From NCBI RefSeq assembly GCF_002278925.1, contig NZ_NCJH01000004.1:81668-145667 (forward strand): 64,000 nucleotides of DNA. Reading direction: 5' to 3'. Position numbers and translations under genes: made by a program. The DNA comes from Polaromonas sp. 39-63-25 (GTDB taxonomy: Bacteria; Pseudomonadota; Gammaproteobacteria; Burkholderiales; Burkholderiaceae_C). Below, one piece after another: positions 52,171-60,806 of this stretch (position 1 is its first letter; every line of letters starts with the position of its first letter). A model generated the notes under the pieces. The model searched no databases. It worked only from the letters and a program-made list of their open reading frames with translations, and was not told the DNA's origin.

Positions 52171-52908
52171 TCACAAACTCCGCTGATTCACCCGCTTCGA
52201 CAGTGCCTCCGCACTCTCCTTGCGCTCGCTGTACCGGTCCACCAGATAAGGCGCCACATCACGCGTGAGCAAGGTGAACTTCACGAGTTCTTCCATCACA
52301 TCGACCACGCGGTCGTAATAGGCGGAAGGCTTCATGCGCCCGGCTTCGTCGAACTCCAGGAAGGCCTTGGCCACCGAGGACTGGTTGGGAATGGTCAGCA
52401 TGCGCATCCAGCGGCCCAGCACGCGCAGCTGGCTCACCGCGTTGAAGGACTGCGAGCCGCCGCTGACCTGCATCACGGCCAGGGTTTTGCCCTGGGTCGG
52501 CCGTACCGCGCCCTCGGCCAGCGGGATCCAGTCGATCTGTGATTTCATGATGCCGGTCATGGCGCCGTGGCGCTCGGGCGAGGTCCAGACCATGCCTTCG
52601 GCCCACTGCGCGAGTTGCCGCAGCTCCTGCACCTTGGGGTGGCTGTCGGGCGCGTCGTCGGGCAGCGGCAGGCCGCTCGGGTCAAAGGTTCTGGTTTCGG
52701 CGCCCATGGCCTGCAGCAGGCGCGCGGCCTCCTCGCTGAGCAGGCGGCTGTAGGAGCGCTCGCGTACCGAGCCGTAGAGCAGCAAAATGCGCGGCGCGTG
52801 CGCTGACGGCCGGAAGGCCTGCAGTGCGCTGGCTGTGGGCAGCGCGAACAGGTCTTTATCTACGTTGGGAAGGTCTTCAAGCGCCGGCAACACGTTCTCC
52901 CTTGGCAT
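52171..52908 (-). CDS. arsH: Arsenical resistance flavoprotein ArsH
   Basis: A 245-residue NADPH-dependent FMN reductase that oxidises trivalent organoarsenicals or acts as a quinone reductase. The FMN loop is [51 protein letters not shown] and [28 protein letters not shown] are ArsH signatures. Its ATG at 52908 lies 32 bases inside the arsC gene, so they are cotranscribed. A shortened second copy of the 3' end lies at 49236-49439. Confidence 0.95.
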   Translation of the reverse strand: MPRENVLPALEDLPNVDKDLFALPTASALQAFRPSAHAPRILLLYGSVRERSYSRLLSEEAARLLQAMGAETRTFDPSGLPLPDDAPDSHPKVQELRQLAQWAEGMVWTSPERHGAMTGIMKSQIDWIPLAEGAVRPTQGKTLAVMQVSGGSQSFNAVSQLRVLGRWMRMLTIPNQSSVAKAFLEFDEAGRMKPSAYYDRVVDVMEELVKFTLLTRDVAPYLVDRYSERKESAEALSKRVNQRSL

Positions 52909-53308
52909 TGATGACCGGCTCGCCGTCTTCCTTGGTGAAAGCGCCCTGCTGCGGCGCAGGCAGGATGTCGAGCACGGCTTCAGAAGGCCGGCACAGGCGT
53001 GTGCCCAGCGGCGTCACGACGATGGGCCGGTTGATCAGGAGGGGGTGGGCCAGCATGGCGTCCAGCAGCTGGTCGTCCGTCAGCGCCGGGTTGTCGAGCT
53101 GGAGTTCGGCGTAGCGCTTTTCCTTGCTGCGGATCAGCGCGCGCAGCGGCTGCCCGGTCCGGGCCACCAGCGCGACCAGGGTTTCCCGGCTGGGCGGAGT
53201 TTGCAGGTACTCGATGACTTCGGGTTCGACCCCGCTGTTGCGGATCAGCGCCAGCGTGTTGCGCGAGGTGCCGCACTGGGGGTTGTGGTAAATCGTGATG
53301 TCGGCCAT
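52877..53308 (-). CDS. arsC: Arsenate reductase, glutaredoxin type
   Basis: About 143 residues from ATG 53308, with AGGAAAAC before it. Catalytic Cys is C12 in [16 protein letters not shown]; the arginine triad region is [30 protein letters not shown]. It reduces As(V) to As(III) using glutathione and glutaredoxin. It is the first gene of the arsC-arsH operon, divergent from arsR. Confidence 0.95.
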   Translation of the reverse strand: MADITIYHNPQCGTSRNTLALIRNSGVEPEVIEYLQTPPSRETLVALVARTGQPLRALIRSKEKRYAELQLDNPALTDDQLLDAMLAHPLLINRPIVVTPLGTRLCRPSEAVLDILPAPQQGAFTKEDGEPVINAKGERVAGA

Positions 53309-53328
53309 TGCTGTTTTCCTGGTTGGGC

Positions 53329-53361
53329 TTGCCTCGTTTCGATTATTCAATTATATTTGAA
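53329..53361 (+). promoter_or_regulatory. arsR promoter and ArsR-type operator
   Basis: -35 TTGCCT (53329-53334), 17-base spacer, -10 TATATT (53352-53357). The palindrome TTCAA TTATAT TTGAA (53346-53361) overlaps the -10. Transcription would begin about 7 bases after the -10, at or next to the arsR ATG (53364), so the message may be leaderless. No ribosome site is visible before that ATG. Confidence 0.65.
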
Positions 53362-53363
53362 AC

Positions 53364-53705
53364 ATGGAAACAAAACCTCTCGATGATACCGGCGCCGTCA
53401 AAGCCCTGGCGGCACTGGCGCAGACGCAGCGCCTGCGCACCTTCCGCGCGCTGGTGGTCGCCGGGCCCGACGGGCTGACACCGGGCGCGATTGCCGAACA
53501 GCTCGAAGTAGCGCCCAGCGCGCTGTCTTTTCACCTGAAAGAACTCGCGCATTCCGGCCTGGTCAGCAGCGAGCCGCGCGGCCGCAACCTGATTTACCGC
53601 GCGAACTTTGACCACATGGTGGAGCTCATGAATTACATGACCAAACACTGTTGCCAGGGCGAAGCCTGCGCAGTCTCCGACGCCGCCTCCTGCGCGGCCT
53701 GCTGA
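53364..53705 (+). CDS. arsR: ArsR-family arsenite-responsive repressor
   Basis: A 113-residue winged helix-turn-helix repressor. The DNA-reading helix is GAIAEQLEVAPSALSFHLKELAHSGLV. It lacks the usual CVC site in that region; instead C96, C97 and C102 near the C-terminus (KHCCQGEAC) form a candidate As(III) site, as in the A. ferrooxidans type. It controls the divergent arsC-arsH and itself. The ATP-grasp gene follows 13 bases later. Confidence 0.93.
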   Translation: METKPLDDTGAVKALAALAQTQRLRTFRALVVAGPDGLTPGAIAEQLEVAPSALSFHLKELAHSGLVSSEPRGRNLIYRANFDHMVELMNYMTKHCCQGEACAVSDAASCAAC

Positions 53706-53718
53706 ACGGGGCACCGCC

Positions 53719-55074
53719 ATGAACCTCGCCGAGGCCCTGAATCTGGGCTGCCTGTGCCGCACCCTGAACCCCGAGCGCCTGCGCCAGCAGCTGGAAACCG
53801 ACCCCAGCCTGCAAGGCATGTTGGCCGGACTGGCCACGACACACCCGCACCTGTTTTCCGAGACGGCGGTGTTTCTGGACCCGGCCATACGCGCGACCCT
53901 GGGCCAGGCGATTGCAGCGATTGAAGGCGTGATCGCCCTGCCCGCTTACCAGCAGGCGGCACTGGCCAGCGCGCCCGGGATTGCCCGCCAGAATTTCGGC
54001 CCCGCCGGCGTCTTCATGGCGTACGACTTTCACCTGGGTGCCGACGGCCCGCGCCTGATCGAGATCAACACCAACGCCGGGGGCGCGCTGCTCAACGCCG
54101 CGCTGGCACGTGCGCACCGCGAATGCTGCGAACCGATGCAGGGCCTGATGGATGTTTCGAGCGACCTGGCGCAAATCGACCAGACCTTTGTGGCGATGTT
54201 CCGCGCCGAGTGGCAAGCCCAGCGTGGCGCGCAGCCACTGCGCAGCGTATTGATCACCGACGACGCGCCGGAGGCCCAATACCTGGCACCTGAATTTGCA
54301 TTGGCACGGCAGCTTTTTCTGGCGCACGGCATCACGGCCGCCGTGGGCGACGCGTGCGAGCTTCAATGGAAAGACGGCGCACTGTGGCACCCCGCCCTGC
54401 CCGCGGGCCTGGCGGTGGATCTGGTCTACAACCGCCTGACCGATTTCAGCCTGTCCGAACCAACGCATGAAGCCCTGCGCAGCGCGTATGTGGCCGGCGC
54501 GGCGGTGGTCACGCCGCACCCGCGCGCCCACGCGCTGTATGCGGACAAGCGCAACCTCATCACCCTCGGTGACGATGCGCTGCTGGCCTCCTGGGGCGTG
54601 TCGGCTGAACACCGGCGCCTGCTGCAAGCCGTGGTTCCGCACACCGAACTCGTTACCGCCGACCATGCGGACGACCTCTGGGCACGTCGCCGGCAACTCT
54701 TCTTCAAACCCGTGGCGGGTTACGGCGCCAAGGCCGCCTACCGCGGCGACAAACTTACACGTGGTGTGTGGAGCAACATCCTGGCCGGTGGCTTTATCGC
54801 GCAGGCGCTGGTGCCGCCCAGTGAACGCCTGGTCGATGTCGATGGCGTGGCCACCCGCCTGAAGCTGGACTTGCGCGCCTACACCTTCCGCGGCCGGGTG
54901 CAACTACTGGCCGCACGCACCTACACCGGCCAGACCACCAACTTCCGCACGGCCGGCGGCGGCTTTTCGCCGGTGGTGGTGCTGCCGGCGCTGGAGGGTC
55001 GCCTGCCTGCGCCGGGCCTGGCCGGGCCCACGGGTGCGGACACGTGCGTCACGACAGCCGGCGCGCCTTGCTGA
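53719..55074 (+). CDS. ATP-grasp family protein of unknown function in the ars cluster
   Basis: A 451-residue protein 13 bases after arsR. ATP-grasp features in the C-terminal half: QLFFKPVAGYGAKAAYRGD (nucleotide-binding loop), FIAQALVPPSERL, RLKLDLRAYTFRGRVQLLAARTYTGQTTNFRTAGGGFSPV (D-x-R and N-x-R metal/ATP residues). The N-terminal half has GPRLIEINTNAGGALLNAAL, a second E-x-N pattern. Such enzymes join a carboxylate to an amine or thiol through an acyl phosphate. It probably ligates a peptide or thiol used against arsenic, by context only. No known Ars protein matches. Confidence 0.7.
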   Translation: MNLAEALNLGCLCRTLNPERLRQQLETDPSLQGMLAGLATTHPHLFSETAVFLDPAIRATLGQAIAAIEGVIALPAYQQAALASAPGIARQNFGPAGVFMAYDFHLGADGPRLIEINTNAGGALLNAALARAHRECCEPMQGLMDVSSDLAQIDQTFVAMFRAEWQAQRGAQPLRSVLITDDAPEAQYLAPEFALARQLFLAHGITAAVGDACELQWKDGALWHPALPAGLAVDLVYNRLTDFSLSEPTHEALRSAYVAGAAVVTPHPRAHALYADKRNLITLGDDALLASWGVSAEHRRLLQAVVPHTELVTADHADDLWARRRQLFFKPVAGYGAKAAYRGDKLTRGVWSNILAGGFIAQALVPPSERLVDVDGVATRLKLDLRAYTFRGRVQLLAARTYTGQTTNFRTAGGGFSPVVVLPALEGRLPAPGLAGPTGADTCVTTAGAPC

Positions 55075-55198
55075 ACCCAAGAGCGCCAGCAAGTCAGGGA
55101 CACCGCACGGTCATGAAAACGCCACACCTCCTTGTCACCGCGGGCCTGACCCGCCATCCATGCCACACCAGGCCTTCGCCCTGCACCATGCCCCCACC

Positions 55199-55226
55199 GT
55201 GGATTCCGGATCAGGTCCGGAATGAC
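55199..55226 (+). repeat. Dispersed hairpin repeat (family C)
   Basis: GTGGATTCCGGATCAGGTCCGGAATGAC with a CCGGA/TCCGG stem. A related copy lies at 63793-63822 in the opposite sense. It sits between the ATP-grasp gene and the second arsenate reductase. Confidence 0.7.
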
Positions 55227-55299
55227 AGCTTGGGCGAAGGGCATCTCTGTCTCTGAACCATCGTCCTGCCCCAAAAACTTTTCTTCTGGAGAACTTTCA

Positions 55300-55890
55300 A
55301 TGTCCGCGCGCCCCCTCAACGTCCTGTTTTTATGCACCCACAATTCGGCCCGCAGCGTCCTGGCCGAGGCCACGCTGAACCACATCGGCAAGGGGCGCTT
55401 CCAGGCCTTTTCGGCCGGCAGCAGCCCGCGTGAGAACCAGCAGCCGAACCCGCTGGCGCTGCAGGTGCTGCAGAACGCCGGCATCGCGACCGAAGGCCTG
55501 CGCAGTAAAAGCTGGGACGAGTTTGGCCAGCCGGATTCACGCGCGCGCCGCGCCGGGCCGCCCCAAGCAAGCGCAGCCCCCTCGGGGGGCAGCGCATTAC
55601 ACGAAGTGAAAAGCGTGGGGGCCGTACCTTTGATGGATCTGGTGATCACGGTCTGCGACAACGCTGCCGGTGAGGTCTGCCCGTACTGGCCCGGCCAGCC
55701 GGCCACCGCGCACTGGGGTTACGCCGATCCCTCGGACGTCGAGGGTGATGAGGCGAAAAAACTCGAAGCCTTCCGTCAGACCCTGTTCGCGATACGCCGC
55801 CGCCTGGAGCTCCTGATCAACCTGCCGCCCGAAAAACTCGCGCGGGCCATGGTGCAGCAAGCCGCGCGGGACCTGGCCAAGCAGGCCTGA
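55300..55890 (+). CDS. arsC: Low-molecular-weight-phosphatase-type arsenate reductase with repeat-derived insertion
   Basis: About 196 residues from ATG 55300 with GGAGA before it. P-loop C12-T-H-N-S-A-R18 ([16 protein letters not shown]) is the LMW-PTP signature C-x5-R; further on [31 protein letters not shown] carries the second and third Cys and Asp. This is the thioredoxin-coupled ArsC family. Residues about 81-111 ([31 protein letters not shown]) come from a family B repeat of about 93 bases in frame and are absent from the family pattern. Effect on activity is unknown. Confidence 0.85.
   Translation: MSARPLNVLFLCTHNSARSVLAEATLNHIGKGRFQAFSAGSSPRENQQPNPLALQVLQNAGIATEGLRSKSWDEFGQPDSRARRAGPPQASAAPSGGSALHEVKSVGAVPLMDLVITVCDNAAGEVCPYWPGQPATAHWGYADPSDVEGDEAKKLEAFRQTLFAIRRRLELLINLPPEKLARAMVQQAARDLAKQA
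55550..55622 (+). repeat. GC-rich dispersed repeat, family B, copy inside an arsenate reductase gene
   Basis: CGCCGGGCCGCCCCAAGCAA ... AAGTGAAAAGCGTGGGGGCC, a shortened member of the family. It keeps the frame of the arsC gene open on both sides. Confidence 0.85.
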
Positions 55891-55921
55891 GCAAAGCCAT
55901 TCACAAAAAAAAGGAAGTGTC

Positions 55922-56947
55922 ATGGGATTGTTTGAACGTTACCTCACCGTCTGGGTGGCACTGGGCATCGCCGCCGGCGTGGGCCTGGGCCTGCTGGCAC
56001 CAACCGCCTTTCAGGGCATTGCCGCGCTGGAGATCGCCCACGTCAACCTGGTGGTTGCCGTGTTCATCTGGGTGATGATTTACCCGATGATGATCCAGAT
56101 CGACTGGTCGGCCGTGAAAGACGTGGGCAAGAAACCGCGCGGCCTGATCCTCACGCTGGTGGTCAACTGGCTGATCAAGCCCTTCACCATGGCCGCGCTG
56201 GGTGTGCTGTTCTTCCAGTACATTTTTGCGCCCTGGGTCGATCCGCAATCGGCCAGCGAATACATCGCCGGCATGATTCTGCTCGGTGTGGCGCCCTGTA
56301 CGGCCATGGTGTTTGTCTGGAGCCAGCTCGTCAAGGGCGACGCCAACTACACGCTGGTGCAGGTCTCGGTCAACGACCTGATCATGGTGGTGGCTTTTGC
56401 GCCCATCGCCGCCTTCCTGCTCGGCGTGACCAACATCACCGTACCCTGGGAAACGCTGGTGCTTTCCACCGTGCTGTACGTGGTGCTGCCGCTGGCGGCC
56501 GGCATGGCGACGCGGCATCTGCTGCAGCGCCGCTCCAGCCACGCGGTGGCCGACTTCGTGGCCAAGCTCAAGCCCTGGTCGGTGATCGGGCTGATTGCCA
56601 CCGTGGTGCTGCTGTTCGGCTTCCAGGCCGAAACGATTGTGGCCAAACCGCTGGTGATCGCCATGATCGCGGTGCCGCTGATCGTGCAGAGCTACGGCAT
56701 CTTCATCATCAGCTACATCGCGGCCAAAGCCTTGAGCCTGCCGCACAACGTGGCCGGCCCGGCCTGCCTGATCGGCACCTCCAACTTCTTCGAGCTGGCG
56801 GTCGCCGTGGCGATTTCGCTGTTCGGCCTGCAATCGGGCGCGGCACTGGCCACGGTGGTCGGCGTGCTGGTCGAAGTGCCGGTGATGCTGTCGCTGGTGG
56901 CCATCATCAACCGCACGCAGCACTGGTTTGCACCGCAGCGCGCTTGA
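55922..56947 (+). CDS. arsB: Arsenite efflux transporter ACR3
   Basis: A 341-residue, ten-helix membrane protein. The ACR3 (TIGR00832) motifs are visible: [54 protein letters not shown] (with the essential Cys in APCTAM) and [21 protein letters not shown]. It exports As(III) made by the two arsenate reductases. It follows the LMW-type arsC by 31 bases. Confidence 0.95.
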   Translation: MGLFERYLTVWVALGIAAGVGLGLLAPTAFQGIAALEIAHVNLVVAVFIWVMIYPMMIQIDWSAVKDVGKKPRGLILTLVVNWLIKPFTMAALGVLFFQYIFAPWVDPQSASEYIAGMILLGVAPCTAMVFVWSQLVKGDANYTLVQVSVNDLIMVVAFAPIAAFLLGVTNITVPWETLVLSTVLYVVLPLAAGMATRHLLQRRSSHAVADFVAKLKPWSVIGLIATVVLLFGFQAETIVAKPLVIAMIAVPLIVQSYGIFIISYIAAKALSLPHNVAGPACLIGTSNFFELAVAVAISLFGLQSGAALATVVGVLVEVPVMLSLVAIINRTQHWFAPQRA

Positions 56948-56994
56948 GGGGCTGGCCGGCGGCGGCGTTGCTGCTGCATGGCCATTTCTTCATA

Positions 56995-57050
56995 TCAAAT
57001 CGGCCTCCAGCCCTTTATCCACCTGCGGCAACAGCTCTGTTTTTGATAGC
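56995..57050 (-). repeat. Dispersed repeat family A, reverse copy
   Basis: On the minus strand GCTATCAAAAACAGAGCTGT ... AAAGGGCTGGAGGCCGATTTG, between ACR3 and the MFS gene. Confidence 0.8.
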
Positions 57051-57070
57051 ACGCAAACCCTCGCCACGCC

Positions 57071-58288
57071 ATGAGCCAACCCCGCAGCGTCACCGTCGCC
57101 AGCCTCGGCATCGCCCAGACCCTGGCGTGGGCGTCGAGCTACTACCTGCCGGCCATGCTCGCGAACTCGATGGCGCGCGACCTCGGTGTCAGCACGCCGA
57201 CGGTATTCCTCGGGTTCTCCGTAGCGCTGGTGGTGTCCGCCCTGCTCGGCCCCTTTGCCGGCAAGGCGATTGACCGTTATGGCGGCCGGCCGGTGCTGGC
57301 CGCCACCAGCTTCATTTTTGCCGGCGGGCTGGCGGCCCTGGCCCTGGCGCAGGGACCGGTCGGCCTGTTCGTGGCCTGGGCCATTCTGGGTGTGGCCATG
57401 GCCGCCGGCCTGTATGAAGCCGCCTTTGCCACGCTGGTGCACCTGTACGGCAAGGACGCGCGCGGCGCCATCACCGGCATCACGCTACTGGCCGGTTTTG
57501 CCAGCACCGTGGGCTGGCCGCTGTCGGCCTGGCTGGAACTCGAATGGGGCTGGCGTGCCGCCTGCGGGGTGTGGGCCGGCCTGCACCTGCTGGTGGCGCT
57601 GCCGCTGAACCTGATGCTGCCTTCCACACCGGTAGCGCCAGCTGAGCCGCCGGCCGTACAGGCCATGCCAGCAGAACCGGCGCCGGCCGGCACCCTCTCC
57701 GCATCTGAAACCGCGTCCGTACAAAACCCGACGCGCATGGTGGCGCTGCTGGCCTTTGTGTTTGCCGCGACCTGGTTCATCAGCACCGCCATGGCCGCAC
57801 ACCTGCCGCGCCTGCTGCAGGTGCACGGCGTGCCGCTGGCCACCGCGCTGGTGTTTGCCGGGCTGGTCGGCCCGGCGCAGGTGGCCGGGCGGCTGCTCGA
57901 GTACGGGCTGCTGCGCAACATCCATCCGCTGATCTCGGCGCGCGTCGCCGGCGCCATGCACACGCTGGGCGCCCTGGTGTTCCTGGCTGTCGGTGTGCCG
58001 GCGGGGGCGGTGTTCACCGTGCTGCACGGTGCCGGCAACGGCGTGCTGACGATTGCCAAGGGCACGCTGCCGCTGGTGCTGTTCGGCGCCAAGAACTATG
58101 GCGCGCGCCAGGGCCTGCTGATGGTGCCGGCGCGTTTTGCGCAAGCTCTCTCGCCCTGGCTGTTCGGCCTGGCGATTGACCGCTTCGGCGCGGGCGCCTT
58201 GTGGTTTTCAGCGGCGCTGGGCGCGCTGGCTTTTGGGGCCTTGATGCTGCTGCAGGGCCCGCGCGGGGCACCGGTCCGGCCCGCCTGA
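57071..58288 (+). CDS. MFS transporter in the ars cluster
   Basis: A 405-residue protein with twelve hydrophobic segments. The loop-2 motif is GKAIDRYGGRPVL. The N-terminus (VASLGIAQTLAWASSYYLPAMLANSMARDLGV) resembles MFS members found beside ars genes (ArsK-like). It may export As(III), Sb(III) or organoarsenicals, but the substrate is inferred from position. The 115 bases before it hold a family A repeat, and no start of a separate operon is clear. Confidence 0.75.
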   Translation: MSQPRSVTVASLGIAQTLAWASSYYLPAMLANSMARDLGVSTPTVFLGFSVALVVSALLGPFAGKAIDRYGGRPVLAATSFIFAGGLAALALAQGPVGLFVAWAILGVAMAAGLYEAAFATLVHLYGKDARGAITGITLLAGFASTVGWPLSAWLELEWGWRAACGVWAGLHLLVALPLNLMLPSTPVAPAEPPAVQAMPAEPAPAGTLSASETASVQNPTRMVALLAFVFAATWFISTAMAAHLPRLLQVHGVPLATALVFAGLVGPAQVAGRLLEYGLLRNIHPLISARVAGAMHTLGALVFLAVGVPAGAVFTVLHGAGNGVLTIAKGTLPLVLFGAKNYGARQGLLMVPARFAQALSPWLFGLAIDRFGAGALWFSAALGALAFGALMLLQGPRGAPVRPA

Positions 58289-58300
58289 TTCAGCGCGCCC

Positions 58301-58804
58301 TCAGGCCAGCCACTTCTGCAGAAACTGCGCCTGACCCATGGCCGGGTCGAGCTGGTAGGCGGCAAAACCGATGCGTTCATACAGACGGATGGCGGACGCA
58401 TTGCCCTGCAGCACTTCCAGCGTGAGTTTGCAGGCGCCACGCTCGCGCGCGATGGCCTCGACCTCGGCCAGCATCAGCTCACCGACACGCCGGCCGCGGT
58501 GGCTGGCCAGCACCACCACGTCGTGCACATTGACCAGCGGGCGGCAGGCAAACGTTGAAAACCCCTCGATGCAGTTGACCAGCCCGACCGGCTGCGTGCC
58601 GTCGAAGGCCAGCACGCTGAAGGCCTGGGGCCGCGCGGCAAGTTCCGCCACCAGGTGGGTTCTGGCGAAGTCGCTCAGGGGCTGCCCGCCGCCGGCCTTG
58701 TCACGTGCGTAGGCGTCGAGCAGGGCTACCAGCGCGTCGGCGTGTGCGGGGTTGCGGTAGTCAGCGCGGCTGATGCGCAGGCCGGAAGCGGCGATAGCTG
58801 TCAT
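58301..58804 (-). CDS. GNAT family N-acetyltransferase
   Basis: A 167-residue protein: LRISRADYRNPAHADALVALLDAYARDKAGG at the N-terminus and the acetyl-CoA loop VVVLASHRGRRVGELMLAEVEAIARERGACKLTLEVLQGNASAIRLYERIGFAAYQLDP, matching R-G-R-R-V-G. It has the usual GNAT length and ends MGQAQFLQKWL. Substrate unknown. It is convergent with the MFS gene with a 12-base gap. Confidence 0.87.
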   Translation of the reverse strand: MTAIAASGLRISRADYRNPAHADALVALLDAYARDKAGGGQPLSDFARTHLVAELAARPQAFSVLAFDGTQPVGLVNCIEGFSTFACRPLVNVHDVVVLASHRGRRVGELMLAEVEAIARERGACKLTLEVLQGNASAIRLYERIGFAAYQLDPAMGQAQFLQKWLA

Positions 58805-59194
58805 GCGGGGAGCCCTGTGGAAAGGTGGATGTGGTGATTTTAAGCAGCCAACCCACGAGTCCGGCGCAGTACCACTTCTGGAATCACCAATAAAAATGGT
58901 CGCCAGCCCAGACAGGTAAAGCGCCGGCAGCTATCAAAAACAGAGCAATGTACGCTGGCAGACAGTTGCCCCCAGCACTTTCCGCCATGGTGAATGCTGG
59001 GCCGCCGCTCTTTACCGGACATTTACGAAGCCCTTTCCGGCGCTACACCTGAGCGCGAAGCCTTGCAGTGATAATTCTTCAGCGAGCTGAAAAATACACG
59101 CTGGCAGCGCCAAGGCGCCGCTGGCGACAACACCCATCAAACACAAAAAAGTGCCGCGCCGGACCGCTGGTGCAGTGGGCAACAAGGACAGCTG
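58805..59194. other. 390-base intergenic region before the RND efflux genes
   Basis: No gene is recognised. A degenerate family A repeat lies near 58929-58965 (GCTATCAAAAACAGAGCAAT). GATAAT at 59070-59075 could be a -10 for the adaptor gene, without a good -35. Ribosome site AAGGAC lies before ATG 59195. Confidence 0.6.
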
Positions 59195-60784
59195 ATGGAC
59201 CCGAAATCTGAGGCGCCGACCGTCGGCCCCGAGACCCTCCCCCGCAAACGCCTGAGCCGACGCGCGATCCTGATTGGCAGCCTGATCGCGGTGCTGCTTC
59301 TCGCCGGCACCGGCTGGCTCGCCTGGCGCCTGACCCACCCCGCGGCAGACGCCAGCACCGCCGCCCCTGGCGGCGCAGCCCGCCGCGGACCGCCAGCCAC
59401 CACGGTTGGTGTTGCCACCGCCGAGCGGGCCAGCATTCCCATTCTTCTGGACGCCCTGGGCACGGTCACACCGCAAGCCACGGTGAAGGTGCGTCCACAG
59501 GTCTCCGGCGTGTTGCAGAAAGTGCTGTTCAAGGAAGGGCAGATGCTGCGCGCGGGCGAACTGATGGCCACCATCGACCCGCGCCAGTTTGAGCTCGCCC
59601 TGCAGCAAGCCAGCGGCCAGCGCCAGCGCGACGAAGCCCAACTCGACAGCGCGCGCGTGACGCTGCAGCGTTTCAAGACTCTGCTGGACCAGGACTCGAT
59701 TGCCCGCCAGGAGGTCGACTCCCAGGCCGCGCTGGTCAAGCAGCTCGAGGGCACGGTCGTGATCGACAAGGCCAACGAAGGCGCGGCGCGCCTGAACCTG
59801 GGCTACACCCGCGTGGTCGCACCGGTCAGCGGCCGCGTCGGCCTGCGCGCGGTGGACGTGGGCAATGTGGTGAACCCCAGCGATGCCAATGGCATTGCCC
59901 TGATCACCCAGGTCACCCCGATTGACGTGGTGTTTTCCATTCCGCAGGACCAGGTCGGCGAATTGCAGCAGGCCGTCAGCGCCGGCACCGTGATGAAGGT
60001 CACCGCGCTGGACCGCACCCGCTCGGGCACGCTGGACACCGGCGTGTTTGCCTCGCTCGACAACCAGATCGACACCACCACCGGCACGGTCAAGGCCAAG
60101 GCGCGTTTTGCCAACAGCAAGCTCACGCTGTTTCCCAGCCAGTTCGTCAATGTGCAGCTGCTGGTGCGTACCATCGACAACGCCGTGGTGGTGCCGGTCA
60201 CCGCCGTACGCCTGGGCGCCAGCGGCGACTATGTGTATGTGCTCAATGCGGCGGAGCGCACCGTGAGCCTGCGCCCCGTCAAACGCGGGCCGGCCACGGT
60301 GGACAAAATCGTGATCGCCTCCGGCCTGCAGGTGGGCGAACGCGTCATCACCGAAGGCGCCGACCGGCTCAAGGACGGCGCCCGTGTGGTGCTGCCTGGC
60401 GATGCGCCCGGCGCTGGCCGGGCTGGTGGGCGCAGGCCGCAGGGCGCCGCATCGGCACCGCGCGCTGACAACCCCGCGCCCGGCGCCGCACCGATACCCC
60501 GGCCCGCTGGGTCTGCCTCTGGTGCACCTGCTTCTGCTGCCCCGGCGACGGCAGGCCCGCCGGTTGCGCTGGCCCCGCCGGCACCCCCAGCCGTCAGCGC
60601 AGGCGCGCCGCCTGGCGCTGAGCAGCGCAAGCGTTTTCTGGAACAGGTCAAAGACGACCCCGAAGCGCTGGCGCGGCGCACCGGCCTGCTCGCAGCGATA
60701 GACCGGGGTGATGCCGCCGCGCTGGCGCGCTGGCACCAGATCATGGAACGGCGGCGCCAGGGCGCCCAGGCGCCGGCTCAATGA
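59195..60784 (+). CDS. RND efflux periplasmic adaptor (MdtA-like)
   Basis: A 529-residue membrane fusion protein. One membrane anchor at residues 24-45 (RRAILIGSLIAVLLLAGTGWLAW). Lipoyl and hairpin parts are TVTPQATVKVRPQVSGVLQKVLFKEGQMLRAGELMATIDPRQFELALQQA, and the beta-barrel is TRVVAPVSGRVGLRAVDVGNVVNPSD. The C-terminal ~130 residues are an unusual Pro/Ala-rich extension (PAPGAAPIPRPAGSASGAPA) ending in ERRRQGAQAPAQ, not typical of MdtA. It joins the inner-membrane pump to an outer-membrane channel, which is not in the window. Confidence 0.88.
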   Translation: MDPKSEAPTVGPETLPRKRLSRRAILIGSLIAVLLLAGTGWLAWRLTHPAADASTAAPGGAARRGPPATTVGVATAERASIPILLDALGTVTPQATVKVRPQVSGVLQKVLFKEGQMLRAGELMATIDPRQFELALQQASGQRQRDEAQLDSARVTLQRFKTLLDQDSIARQEVDSQAALVKQLEGTVVIDKANEGAARLNLGYTRVVAPVSGRVGLRAVDVGNVVNPSDANGIALITQVTPIDVVFSIPQDQVGELQQAVSAGTVMKVTALDRTRSGTLDTGVFASLDNQIDTTTGTVKAKARFANSKLTLFPSQFVNVQLLVRTIDNAVVVPVTAVRLGASGDYVYVLNAAERTVSLRPVKRGPATVDKIVIASGLQVGERVITEGADRLKDGARVVLPGDAPGAGRAGGRRPQGAASAPRADNPAPGAAPIPRPAGSASGAPASAAPATAGPPVALAPPAPPAVSAGAPPGAEQRKRFLEQVKDDPEALARRTGLLAAIDRGDAAALARWHQIMERRRQGAQAPAQ

Positions 60785-60806
60785 CGGCCCCCGGACGACT
60801 GCCCGC

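Noticed and set aside
58840-59022. Minus-strand open frame of 60 codons before the RND adaptor
   Set aside because: It overlaps a degenerate repeat and has no ribosome site or recognisable product.
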